64,000 nucleotides of DNA from Microvirga massiliensis (lineage in GTDB: Bacteria > Pseudomonadota > Alphaproteobacteria > Rhizobiales > Beijerinckiaceae): contig NZ_LN811350.1 of the NCBI RefSeq assembly GCF_001006805.1, positions 12,373 through 76,372 on the forward strand, given 5' to 3'. The position numbers and the translations under genes were made by a program. The notes beneath the pieces are model-generated. The model worked only from the letters and a program-made list of their open reading frames with translations, searched no databases and had not been told where the DNA came from. The first letter of the stretch is position 1. Every line of letters starts with the position of its first letter. Below, one piece after another: positions 52,583 through 60,257 of this stretch.

Positions 52583-53305
52583 TTACTGGCGCGGCGCCGT
52601 GGTCGTAGCCGGCGGAGCCGTTGTCGAGGCCGGCGGGTTCGTGGTGCCCATGGTACCCGACCCGGTGGCGGTATTGGCGCTATAGCGGAACTCGGGGGCA
52701 GCCTTCAGCTGATCCTTCGTCATGCTGATTCTGGCCCGATCCGGAACGCCGTCATTCGAAGCGGCCATGCCGGTAGACGTCGTCCCGGTCGTTCCCGTCG
52801 TCGTGCTCCCGGTCGTGGCAGGCTGACCGGTCCGCGGCGCTGTCGGCGTCGAGACGCCGCCCGCGCCCGTGGTGTTCGTGGCCGTACGCGCCTCCTCGTT
52901 GGACATCCACTGCAGCTCCGCAAACGGGATCGCTACGTCCTTCTCGCCGATGCCGAGGAAGCCGCCGACTCCGACCACGACCGCCTCGATCTTGCCGTCG
53001 CGGTCAATGAGAACTTCGTTGATATCGCCGACCTTTTCGTTGTTCGGGCCATAAATGTCCACGCCCATGAGCTTCGAACCACGCATCATTCCCGGAGCCA
53101 TCTGGGTCATCATCTGACCGGAGCTCGACGTCGCGCTCGTCGTGCCGGACGGCATGGTCGAGGTCGACGGCGAGGCCTGAGTGCTACTGGCTGGCGGCAT
53201 GGCCGACGGAGCGTTCGAACCAGCCGGGGCGTTCGTCTGTGCGAAGGCAGCCGCGGTCATCAGCGCCGAGGCGGCAAGGCCAGCGGCAAGACGAGTCATT
53301 GTCAT
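52583..53305 (-). CDS. Exported PRC-barrel domain protein
   Basis: 240 residues; ATG at 53305 with AGGAGG five bases upstream. The signal peptide ends AAAFAQ. A Ser/Thr/Pro-rich linker leads to the PRC barrel (SKLMGVDIYGPNNEKVGDINEVLIDRDGKIEAVVVGVGGFLGIGEKDVAIPF). A second Thr/Gly-rich stretch and a short motif region (ISMTKDQLKAAPEFRYS) close the chain. Such proteins are abundant and stress-induced in rhizobia; their role is unclear. The promoter region on the far side also holds a candidate small RNA reading the other way. Confidence 0.88.
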   Translation of the reverse strand: MTMTRLAAGLAASALMTAAAFAQTNAPAGSNAPSAMPPASSTQASPSTSTMPSGTTSATSSSGQMMTQMAPGMMRGSKLMGVDIYGPNNEKVGDINEVLIDRDGKIEAVVVGVGGFLGIGEKDVAIPFAELQWMSNEEARTATNTTGAGGVSTPTAPRTGQPATTGSTTTGTTGTTSTGMAASNDGVPDRARISMTKDQLKAAPEFRYSANTATGSGTMGTTNPPASTTAPPATTTAPRQ

Positions 53306-53406
53306 ATCATCCTCCTATGTTCACCGGCGCCCACCGGGCGCTTGAAAGGAGAACGAGAAGCCTGCGCTAAGGTTCGCTCGAAATTTTTCAGGATAGCCGG
53401 CGCGGA

Positions 53407-53435
53407 TTGACCAGGAACTCTGACGCAGCTGTAGA
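53407..53435 (+). promoter_or_regulatory. Candidate sigma-70 promoter of the small RNA
   Basis: TTGACC (53407-53412), 17 bases, then TGTAGA (53430-53435). The -35 matches five of six consensus bases; the -10 is weak (three of six). A start near 53442 would give a transcript ending at the terminator at 53505. Confidence 0.4.
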
Positions 53436-53441
53436 GTTTTC

Positions 53442-53505
53442 ATATCGAGAGCTGACGGTTCTCCTCCTGGTGCTCAACTCGACCCCGCCCGAGCGGGGTT
53501 TTTTT
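53442..53505 (+). ncRNA. Candidate trans-acting small RNA with anti-Shine-Dalgarno loop
   Basis: About 64 bases with no coding potential lie between a promoter-like element and a strong terminator. The 5' part folds as GAG-AGC ... GCT-CAA-CTC, exposing TTCTCCTCCTGG in the loop; CTCCTCC is complementary to ribosome-binding sites. Alphaproteobacterial regulators of messages often show such loops. The terminal hairpin is CCCCGC-CCGA-GCGGGG with T7. No gene on the plus strand lies upstream within 900 bp that would need this terminator. Confidence 0.45.
53483..53505 (+). terminator. Rho-independent terminator of the candidate small RNA
   Basis: CCCCGC (53483-53488), loop CCGA, GCGGGG (53493-53498), then T7 (53499-53505). 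It is a textbook terminator in a place where no annotated plus-strand gene ends. Confidence 0.8.
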
Positions 53506-53663
53506 GAGCAGCTCTCAAGATACCGCGCTGAAGCAGCTCGAAGCACCCCGTGACGGGAATCGCAACCGATCTCCTGTAACTCGCCTGACTGCGTCTGCAT
53601 GCCCGGGTCCGGACGAGACATCTCCGGACCGCGGCATGATAGAATGCGGCGCTTGCAGGATCT

Positions 53664-54854
53664 GTGCGGGAGATGCCGAGCTGCTCCGATTTCTACTTTA
53701 CCGTCCAGGTGTTCAGCGATTTCGCGAGGCTGGTGGATCCGGACCTCTACAGGCCTTTGCCGCCGGACTGGCTAATCGGCTTGGCCGATATCGTGAACTC
53801 CACGCAGGCGGTTCGGGATGGGCGCTACAAGATCGTGAACACGGCCGGCGCAGCCGTGATCGCCGCGATGATCAATGCGCGCCCGCAGCGGAATTTCCCG
53901 TTCGTGTTCAGCGGAGACGGAGCAAGCTTCGCCGTGGAGCCCGAAGCTGAGGCAATGGCGCGTGCGGCGCTTGCCGCCACCGCGACCTGGGCGAAAGAAG
54001 AATTCGATCTCATGCTCCGGGTCGCTCTCATCCCACTGTCAGCCATCCGGGCTCAAAGGCTCGATGTACGCGTGGCGCGCTTCGCCCCCTCCCGGAACAT
54101 CTCCTACGCGATGTTCTCCGGCGGCGGCCTTGCCTGGGCGAGCGAGGCCATGAAAGCCGGGCAATACGCCGTTGCGCCGGCCGCATCCGGCACGAGGCCG
54201 GACCTGACCGGGCTCTCGTGCCGCTGGGAGGAGATCGCGAAGGCAAACGGCACGATCCTGTCGATTCTCATCGTCCCCGTGAAGGAGGACGACTCGGTCT
54301 TTCGGGCCTTCGTCACGGACATCCTCGACCGAGTCGAGAGGACGCCCGGCGTTGCCCGCCCCTTGCCGGAGACGGGTCCTGAACTCCGCTGGCCCCCACG
54401 GGGCCTCGACACTGAGGCTCGAGCTCGCGGGGGCGGCGGTCCGGGCCTGTTCGCCCGCAAGTCCGGCCTCTTCCTGCGGATGAGCGCTGCATACCTCGTT
54501 TTCCGGTCCGGCCTCCGGATCGGGCGGTTCGATCCGGGCACATACCGACGGCAGCTGGTCGCGAACTCCGACTTTCGGAAATACGATGATGGCCTGCGCA
54601 TGACGCTCGATTGCACATCGACTTTCGCCGACGACCTCGAACGGCGGCTCGAAGATGCGGAGCGCGACGGCATCCTCCATTTCGGCCTCCACCGCCAGAA
54701 CGCTGCGCTCCTGACTTGTGTCACGCCGTCCGCGTACGAGGCCGACCACGTGCACTTTCTCGATGGAGCCGCAGGCGGTTATGCAATGGCGGCGCTGCGC
54801 CTGAAGGAGCGTTCAGGCCGTCGCAGCGCCTTTTCGAAGGTCTCGCCGCCGTGA
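53664..54854 (+). CDS. DUF3095 protein (adenylate cyclase-like)
   Basis: 396 residues from a GTG at 53664; an ATG at 53673 is the alternative. The N-terminal half resembles a class III cyclase core: GLADIVNSTQAVRDGRYKIVNTAGAAVIAAM and FPFVFSGDGASFAVEPE, with the GDG turn. The C-terminal half (KYDDGLRMTLDCTSTFADDLERRL, HFGLHRQNAALLTCVTPS) is characteristic of DUF3095. Whether it makes a cyclic nucleotide is untested as far as I know. It has no membrane segment. The response regulator at 54881-55267 converges on it with a 26 bp gap. Confidence 0.85.
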   Translation: MREMPSCSDFYFTVQVFSDFARLVDPDLYRPLPPDWLIGLADIVNSTQAVRDGRYKIVNTAGAAVIAAMINARPQRNFPFVFSGDGASFAVEPEAEAMARAALAATATWAKEEFDLMLRVALIPLSAIRAQRLDVRVARFAPSRNISYAMFSGGGLAWASEAMKAGQYAVAPAASGTRPDLTGLSCRWEEIAKANGTILSILIVPVKEDDSVFRAFVTDILDRVERTPGVARPLPETGPELRWPPRGLDTEARARGGGGPGLFARKSGLFLRMSAAYLVFRSGLRIGRFDPGTYRRQLVANSDFRKYDDGLRMTLDCTSTFADDLERRLEDAERDGILHFGLHRQNAALLTCVTPSAYEADHVHFLDGAAGGYAMAALRLKERSGRRSAFSKVSPP

Positions 54855-54880
54855 GCGGAGGCCACCCTCGGCCGGCAGGA

Positions 54881-55267
54881 TCATCGTGTTCCCTGCAGCA
54901 TGCGGTGCAGCGTCGGTGCGAGGTGCTCCAGGAGATAAGCTTTGGGGATGAACTCTCCCCCGTCCGGAATCGGACCGGATGATGCGTCGGAGTGCCCTGA
55001 CATCATGATCACGGCCAAGTCCGGCCAGCGCTCGCGGACGAGCCGGGCGAAGGAGAAGCCGTCGATCTGCCCCGGCACGTGAGCATCCGTGACGACCGCG
55101 CGAATTCCGGACCGGGACTCGAGCGTTTTGAGCGCGGCATCGGAATCCGCAACATCCACCACCTCGAAGCCGGCCTCTGCAAGATAGCGGCCGATATCTT
55201 CGCGCTCGAAGAGTTCCTCCTCGACGAGCAGGACGGGCACGCGACTCTGTGATCCGGAAGAATGCAC
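54881..55267 (-). CDS. Single-domain response regulator (receiver only)
   Basis: 128 residues from a GTG at 55267 (TGGAG seven bases upstream). Receiver features: VLLVEEELFERED (acidic pocket as Glu-Glu), phospho-Asp in VVTDAHVPGQIDG, Ser in IMMSGHSD and Lys in FIPKAY. There is no output domain, so it probably works by protein contact or as a phosphate sink. No kinase is adjacent. The divergent neighbour is the lactonase gene. Confidence 0.88.
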   Translation of the reverse strand: MHSSGSQSRVPVLLVEEELFEREDIGRYLAEAGFEVVDVADSDAALKTLESRSGIRAVVTDAHVPGQIDGFSFARLVRERWPDLAVIMMSGHSDASSGPIPDGGEFIPKAYLLEHLAPTLHRMLQGTR

Positions 55268-55401
55268 GGCCGACTCCAGAAGTTATCTCTCATCCTATCG
55301 CTGACGGGCGCTCCTGTCTCGCAGCATCGAACCCTCTCATCTGTTCGGACAGCGCGCTCTATGTTGCACGAGACGCCGGAAACTCTGCGAGGGATTGGCT
55401 G

Positions 55402-56277
55402 ATGATCATCGAATTCACGCTGCTCGCCGATACGCGCTGTGGCATCGCGGAGGGACCGGTCTGGGACGACCGGCGGAAGCTCCTGTTCTTCGTCGACATC
55501 CTCGCGCCGGCGGTGCATGCAGTGCGGCTCGACGGATCGGATTTCCACAGCTGGAGGATGCCGTCGCGCACCGGCTCGATCGGATTGGGCGAGAGCGGCC
55601 GACTCATTGTTGCGCTCGAGCGCGCGCTGGCCGTGCTCGATCCGGATACCGGCACGTTGTCGCCTCTCGCGGACCTTCCGAACGAGCCGGCCAGCAACCG
55701 ACTCAATGATGGCAAGGTCGGACCCGACGGTGCATTCTGGGTCGGATCGATGGACGATCGCCCGGAGAAGGAACCGGTCGCTTCTCTCTACCGCATCGAC
55801 GGTCGTGGGCGCGTTACGCAGCCGATCGCGGGCGGGCTCATCATCTCGAACGGCCTCGCCTGGTCACCGGACGGCGGCACGATGTTCCATTCGGATTCGC
55901 GTGGACCTTGGATCGACCGCTATGCCTTCGAACCCGCCTCGGGCCGCATGTCGGACCGCACGCGCATCGCGAGCGGCATCGCGCAGGAGACCGGGCGCCC
56001 CGATGGTGCGGCGTGTGATTCCCGTGGGCGCTACTGGAGCGCCGGCGTCACCGCGGGACGGCTCAATGTCTGGTCGCGCGACGGCGCGGTCGAGGAGAGC
56101 TACCCGACACCGGTTCCTGCGCCCACGATGCCGTGCTTCTGTGGTGACGATCTGCTTACGCTCGTCGTCACCTCGCTGCGTCGGGATGATTGCGAGGCGT
56201 CATCGCATTCCGGAAGCGTCTTCATCGGCCGTGCACCCGTCGCCGGGGCACCTGTCGCACGCTGGGCGGATATATGA
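55402..56277 (+). CDS. SMP-30/gluconolactonase family sugar lactonase
   Basis: 291 residues from the ATG at 55402 (GAGGGAT upstream). The beta-propeller metal residues are placed as in the family: Glu in IAEGPVWDD, Asn in NRLNDGKVGPDGAFW and SNGLAWSPDG, Asp in RPDGAACDSRG. It hydrolyses a sugar lactone to the acid. With the IlvD/Edd dehydratase and the DapA-family enzyme that follow, an oxidative aldose pathway (lactone, sugar acid, 2-keto-3-deoxy acid) is likely, for example for arabinose or a related sugar. The sugar dehydrogenase is not in this window. Confidence 0.9.
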   Translation: MIIEFTLLADTRCGIAEGPVWDDRRKLLFFVDILAPAVHAVRLDGSDFHSWRMPSRTGSIGLGESGRLIVALERALAVLDPDTGTLSPLADLPNEPASNRLNDGKVGPDGAFWVGSMDDRPEKEPVASLYRIDGRGRVTQPIAGGLIISNGLAWSPDGGTMFHSDSRGPWIDRYAFEPASGRMSDRTRIASGIAQETGRPDGAACDSRGRYWSAGVTAGRLNVWSRDGAVEESYPTPVPAPTMPCFCGDDLLTLVVTSLRRDDCEASSHSGSVFIGRAPVAGAPVARWADI

Positions 56278-56301
56278 TGCTCATGAAGCCATATGCGCGC
56301 G

Positions 56302-56480
56302 TGATTCTGGATTGCATCGCCTTCTCGCAATGACGAGGTGGATCCGGAATTCATTCCGTTTCCGGCAATGCTCCTCGCGTCCTCACGCCCTCCCCGTCAT
56401 TGCGAGCGGAGTGAAGCAATCCAGGAGCGCATCCTTCGACGGGTAGATTGCTTCGCCTCCGGCTCGCAAGGACGGTGAGG
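56302..56480. repeat. Composite palindromic repeat, copy D (inverted relative to B/C linker)
   Basis: A half-hairpin TGGATTGCATCGCCTTCTCGCAATGACG (in parts, 56308-56335) is followed by TTCCGGCAATGCTCCTCGCG and CTCACGCCCTCC, which is the linker of 10216-10252 in reverse. The core hairpin is CCCGTCATTGCGAGCGGAG ... GCCTCCGGCTCGCAAGGACGG (56394-56475). It separates two convergent genes of the sugar-acid cluster; the 230 bp between them holds nothing else. Confidence 0.75.
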
Positions 56481-56507
56481 CGGTGGAATGGGTGGTGTGT
56501 TGCACCG

Positions 56508-57449
56508 TTATTCCGCCGCCCGACTGATCTGCGCGCGATCGTTCTCTGCACGCAACGCGATGGCTGCCGCCTGAATCGCCGTGAGCACGTCAGGGTCGGT
56601 GATGTTCGACAGCATCGGCTGCATCGGGCCGGTCTCGGCAATGCCGGCGAGTCGCACGGCTTCGTGCAAGACACGCAGAGGTGAATGAGCATCCCGCAGA
56701 TCCTCCGTGGCGAGGAACGTTTCGCGAATCGCAGCACCCCTTGCGAGATCCCCTGTAGACAGTGCCTGGAGGATCATCGTCGACAGTCGCGGTGCGATGC
56801 AGACGGCGCCGGACGTGAAGGCCCGCAATCCGAAAGCCCTCGCGTGATCGATCACCGGTCGCTCGCCGATTCCGGAAATCACGAGCAATGGATCAACATG
56901 GCGCAGGATGTCGGCGAGTGCGGCATCGTCCGCCGGGTTCTTGCGGACGGTTCCGTATTTCACCGCACAGACGGCGCCGTCGCGGACAAGCGCGCCGAGA
57001 TCAGCGGCGTCGACGTAGTTGTCGTCCTTGACATAGGCGATCAGCGGCTTGCCCATCCGCGCGGCGAGAAGCGAAAGGCCCTGCGCGACACCTTTCGGAG
57101 TCGAGGGAAACCGCAAGGGCAGCACCATGGCCGTCGGGAAATCGCGCTCCCTCAGGATGTCGGCCTGATCGAGAGCCTTGCCGAAATCCGCACCGATCGA
57201 GGGAATCATCCAGTCGCCGGGCTGCGTGAGTCTCTCGACCATGTCGAGGAACGACTCGAACTCGCGCACGCCCATATTGTAGAGATTCGCGTTCCCACCC
57301 CAGAGGAACGTCGTGACCCCGCCGGCCCGCATGTGATCGAGCTGCGCCCGATTGGCATCTTCCGACAGCGAGAGATCATTCTTCCGGCAGAGCGGCGGCA
57401 CCGAAATGACGGAGCGCTGCAGAAGATCGGGTGTGATGCGTGCCCGCAT
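56508..57449 (-). CDS. DapA/NanA-family aldolase or dehydratase (2-keto-3-deoxy acid type)
   Basis: 313 residues from the ATG at 57449 (AAGGAG seven bases upstream). It is a class I lyase barrel of the dihydrodipicolinate synthase family: Schiff-base lysine in CAVKYGTVRK, substrate loop GGNANLYNMG replacing the usual GGTGE, and PLRFPSTPKG. Given the neighbours, cleavage or dehydration of a 2-keto-3-deoxy sugar acid is more likely than lysine synthesis. It follows the Bug receptor gene on the same strand with a 123 bp gap, so it probably shares the promoter at 58536-58694. Confidence 0.85.
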   Translation of the reverse strand: MRARITPDLLQRSVISVPPLCRKNDLSLSEDANRAQLDHMRAGGVTTFLWGGNANLYNMGVREFESFLDMVERLTQPGDWMIPSIGADFGKALDQADILRERDFPTAMVLPLRFPSTPKGVAQGLSLLAARMGKPLIAYVKDDNYVDAADLGALVRDGAVCAVKYGTVRKNPADDAALADILRHVDPLLVISGIGERPVIDHARAFGLRAFTSGAVCIAPRLSTMILQALSTGDLARGAAIRETFLATEDLRDAHSPLRVLHEAVRLAGIAETGPMQPMLSNITDPDVLTAIQAAAIALRAENDRAQISRAAE

Positions 57450-57572
57450 GGAATGCTCCTTGGAGGACATTGCTCCAGCTCGCGCCATTCATCGGGTGGT
57501 CAGCGAGCGAGTGCAACGGAAAAAGGAATCCCGGAGAAACGGAGATCGCTTCTCCGGGATTCGAAACGGCGG

Positions 57573-58535
57573 CTACTGAATCGAGACGCCCGAGGCCTCG
57601 ACCACGTCCTTCCACTTGGCGCGCTCTGCGTCGATGAACGTCGTGAACGCTTCCGGCGTCATCGGTGACGGTACGGCGCCGACTTCCTTCAGTTTCGCCT
57701 GCACGTCCGCCGCGCCGAAGATCTGCTTCACCTCCGCGGCGAGCCTGTCGACGATCGGGCGCGGCGTCCCGGCCGGGACGAACAGGCCGTGCCACGAGGT
57801 TGCGTCGAATCCCGACAGGCTCTCGGACACGGTTGGAATCTCCGGCGCCGTCGGGCTGCGCTCGGTGCTCGTCACCGCGATGGCGCGCACGGTCCCGCCC
57901 TGCGCCTGCGGCCAAGCGAGCGTCATGTTGTCGAAGGCGAGGTCGATATGCTCGCCCGCGAGATTGTTCATGACATCGCCCGAGGAGCGGAACGGCACGT
58001 GAGTCATCTTGGTGCCGGTCTTGATCTGGAAGAGCTCGGAGGCGAGATGCGTCGAGGTGCCGGCACCCGACGAGCCGTATTTCACGCTGCCGGGGTTCTT
58101 CTTCAGGTAATCGACGAGCTCGGGGATCGTCTTCGCCGGCACTTTCGGATTGACGACGAGGAGATTCGGCAGCCGTGCGATCAGGGTCACGGGCTGGAAG
58201 GCCTTCTCGGTATCGAAGGTCATGTTCTTGTAGAGGAACGGATTGATCGCATGCGTGCTCACCGTTCCGACGAGGAGCGTGTAGCCGTCCGGCGCGGCCT
58301 TCGCTACGGCGCCCGAGCCGATATTGCCGCCGGCCCCGGGGCGGTTCTCGACGACGAAGGGTGTTCCGGTCTTGGCCTGCATCGCCTGGGCGAGAATGCG
58401 GGCGAACATGTCGGTGGTTCCGCCGGCGCCGAACGGCACGACGACGGTGACGTTGCGCTCCGGCCATTCCGCCGCCTGGGCGGGGAGCGCGAGAGTCGCG
58501 AGGCTCAGCGCGAGAGCGCCGAAGAGTTTGCGCAT
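57573..58535 (-). CDS. Bug/TctC-family solute-binding protein
   Basis: 320 residues from the ATG at 58535 (AAGGAAA upstream). The signal peptide ends LPAQAA. The TctC fold is clear: VTVVVPFGAGGTTDMFARILAQAM, VVENRPGAGGNIGSGAVAKAAPDGYTLLVGT, YGSSGAGTSTHLASELF and VPAGTPRPIVDRLAAEV. It is a periplasmic receptor for a carboxylate, probably the sugar acid of this pathway; the TctAB permease is not in the window. It is divergent from the RraA gene, with tandem operator-like repeats between them. Confidence 0.93.
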   Translation of the reverse strand: MRKLFGALALSLATLALPAQAAEWPERNVTVVVPFGAGGTTDMFARILAQAMQAKTGTPFVVENRPGAGGNIGSGAVAKAAPDGYTLLVGTVSTHAINPFLYKNMTFDTEKAFQPVTLIARLPNLLVVNPKVPAKTIPELVDYLKKNPGSVKYGSSGAGTSTHLASELFQIKTGTKMTHVPFRSSGDVMNNLAGEHIDLAFDNMTLAWPQAQGGTVRAIAVTSTERSPTAPEIPTVSESLSGFDATSWHGLFVPAGTPRPIVDRLAAEVKQIFGAADVQAKLKEVGAVPSPMTPEAFTTFIDAERAKWKDVVEASGVSIQ

Positions 58536-58630
58536 CGGAGTTTCCTTCCCGTGATCCGGCGTACGGCAGCAGGAGCCGCGACGCCACCGACCGGAGGGTC
58601 GATCCGGCTCCCTATGCACGGCCACTCGTC

Positions 58631-58670
58631 ACCTGACAAGTCTTGACAAGTTGAGACAGGTTTGGGCAAG
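58631..58670. promoter_or_regulatory. Tandem operator-like repeats in the sugar-acid divergent promoter
   Basis: Four units spaced exactly ten bases: TGACAAG at 58634, TGACAAG at 58644, then looser TGAGACAGG and TGGGCAAG. The second lies in the palindrome CTTG-A-CAAG (58642-58650), and ACCTG/CAGGT flank the set. The region separates the Bug receptor gene and the RraA-GntR-IlvD operon. The GntR/FCD protein encoded at 59405 is the obvious candidate to bind. Confidence 0.5.
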
Positions 58671-58694
58671 TGATTTCGACATTCGAGGGAAGAC

Positions 58695-59408
58695 ATGCCG
58701 CTCTCCGACGCCTCACGCAGCAAGCTCACCGCCGTCTCGACCGCCACGATCACGACCGTGCTGTTCAAGCGCGGCTTTCGCAACGTGTTCATCTCCGGGG
58801 TCGGGCTCATCAATCCGAAGGCGCCGCGCATGGTCGGCCCCGCCTACACGATGCGCTACATTCCCTCGCGCGAGGATCTCGATACGCTGAGCGTCTTCGA
58901 GGATCGCTCGCACCCGCAGCGCAAGGGCGTCGAGGAATGCCCGGCCGGCGCCGTCTTCGTGATTGACAGCCGCCGGGACCCGAAGGCGGCCTCGGCCGGC
59001 GGCATCCTGGTGACGCGACTCTGGAAGCGCGGCTGTGCGGGGATCGTGACGGATGGCGGCTTTCGCGACACCCCGGACATCGCGGAACTGCCGTTCCCCG
59101 TCTATCATGCGGCCCCGGCCGCTCCGACCAATCTCATCCGGCACCACGCTGTCGACCTCAACGTGCCGATCGGCTGCGGTGACGTGCCGGTCTATCCCGG
59201 CGACATCATCGTCGGCGACCGCGAAGGGGTCGCAGTGATTCCGCAGCATCTCGCGGACGAAATCGCCGAGGAAGCGTTCGAGCAGACCGTTTTCGAGGAT
59301 TTCGTGCAGGAGCAGGTCGAAGCCGGCCGGTCGATTTTCGGGATCTATCCGCCCTCGCCGGAAGCCAAGGAGGAGTTTGCGCGCTGGCGCGCGGCAAAGG
59401 GCCGGTGA
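58695..59408 (+). CDS. RraA-family protein (HMG aldolase/oxaloacetate decarboxylase-like)
   Basis: 237 residues; ATG at 58695 with GAGGGAAG upstream. Family text: TATITTVLFKRGFRNVFI, GPAYTMRYIPSRED, GAVFVIDSRRDPKAASAGGILVTRLWKRGCAGIVTDGGFRDTPDI and GDREGVAVIP. The metal-site Gly-x20-Arg-Asp layout of catalytic members (DGGFRD) is kept, so it is more likely a keto-acid lyase than the RNase E inhibitor RraA. In this cluster it may cleave a 2-keto-3-deoxy acid. It is first in an operon with the GntR regulator and the dehydratase. Confidence 0.85.
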   Translation: MPLSDASRSKLTAVSTATITTVLFKRGFRNVFISGVGLINPKAPRMVGPAYTMRYIPSREDLDTLSVFEDRSHPQRKGVEECPAGAVFVIDSRRDPKAASAGGILVTRLWKRGCAGIVTDGGFRDTPDIAELPFPVYHAAPAAPTNLIRHHAVDLNVPIGCGDVPVYPGDIIVGDREGVAVIPQHLADEIAEEAFEQTVFEDFVQEQVEAGRSIFGIYPPSPEAKEEFARWRAAKGR

Positions 59409-60172
59409 CGATGGCCGCCGGCGCGAAGAGGGATGTCGGATCCGCGCCAGCCGCGCTGCGCGCTGCACCGGAGGCGAAGCGCAGTGCAGGCGTCTACGAG
59501 CACATTCTCGAAGGCATCGTTTCGGGCGAGTTCCCTGTGAACGAGCGCCTGCCGGCCGAGACTGAGTTGGCGCGCCGGCTCGGCGCCTCGCGACCCGTCA
59601 TTCGCGAAGCGCTCGCGCAATTGCGCGAGGACGGACTGATCGTCTCGCGGCAGGGCTCCGGCTCCTATGTCCGCCGCCGGCCGGACGACGCCGTCATGCG
59701 CTTCGCGCCGATCGGCTCCCTCTCCGATATTCGGCGCTGCTTCGAATTCCGAATCGACCTGGAGGGCGCGGCCGCCGCCCTCGCAGCGGAGCGGTGGGAG
59801 CAGGCCGACCTCGAGGAGATCCGGGCGGCGTTCGACGGCCTCGAAGCCGCGATTCGTGACGGGCTCCTCGGCGTCGAGGCGGACGAACGGTTCCACCGTG
59901 CCGTCGCGGCTGCGGCTCACAACCAGTACTATCTTCAGGTCCAATCGTTTCTGCAGCCGCATATCGCAGTCGGCATGAACCTGATGCGCAATCTCTCGCT
60001 GCTGCGCCCGCAGGACCGGCTTCGGCTCGTGCAGGACGAGCATGCCGCAATCGTCGCTGCGATCGAGGCACGCGATCCGGCGGGCGCCCGTGCGGCGATG
60101 CAGAGCCACATCAGGAATGCGCGCCAGCGCATGTTCGAGGGGACGCCCGGACGAGACGATGACGCGCCCTGA
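59405..60172 (+). CDS. GntR-family regulator, FadR/FCD subfamily
   Basis: 255 residues from a GTG at 59405 that overlaps the RraA stop as GTGA; the ATG at 59411 is nearly equivalent. The winged helix is canonical: YEHILEGIVSGEFPVNERLPAETELARRLGASRPVIREALAQLREDGLIVSRQGSGSYV (in part). The C-terminal FCD domain carries the metal ligands pattern FHRAVAAAAHN and HAAIVAAI...H. Sugar acids are common ligands of this subfamily. It probably represses both arms of the divergent promoter at 58536-58694 and its own operon. Confidence 0.92.
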   Translation: MTMAAGAKRDVGSAPAALRAAPEAKRSAGVYEHILEGIVSGEFPVNERLPAETELARRLGASRPVIREALAQLREDGLIVSRQGSGSYVRRRPDDAVMRFAPIGSLSDIRRCFEFRIDLEGAAAALAAERWEQADLEEIRAAFDGLEAAIRDGLLGVEADERFHRAVAAAAHNQYYLQVQSFLQPHIAVGMNLMRNLSLLRPQDRLRLVQDEHAAIVAAIEARDPAGARAAMQSHIRNARQRMFEGTPGRDDDAP

Positions 60173-60257
60173 CCCGCTGCCCTGAACGCGCTATTCCTTG
60201 CTTATCAACGCGCTCGTGCCTCGACACGATGCGCCCGACACAGGACCCGACCGCACC

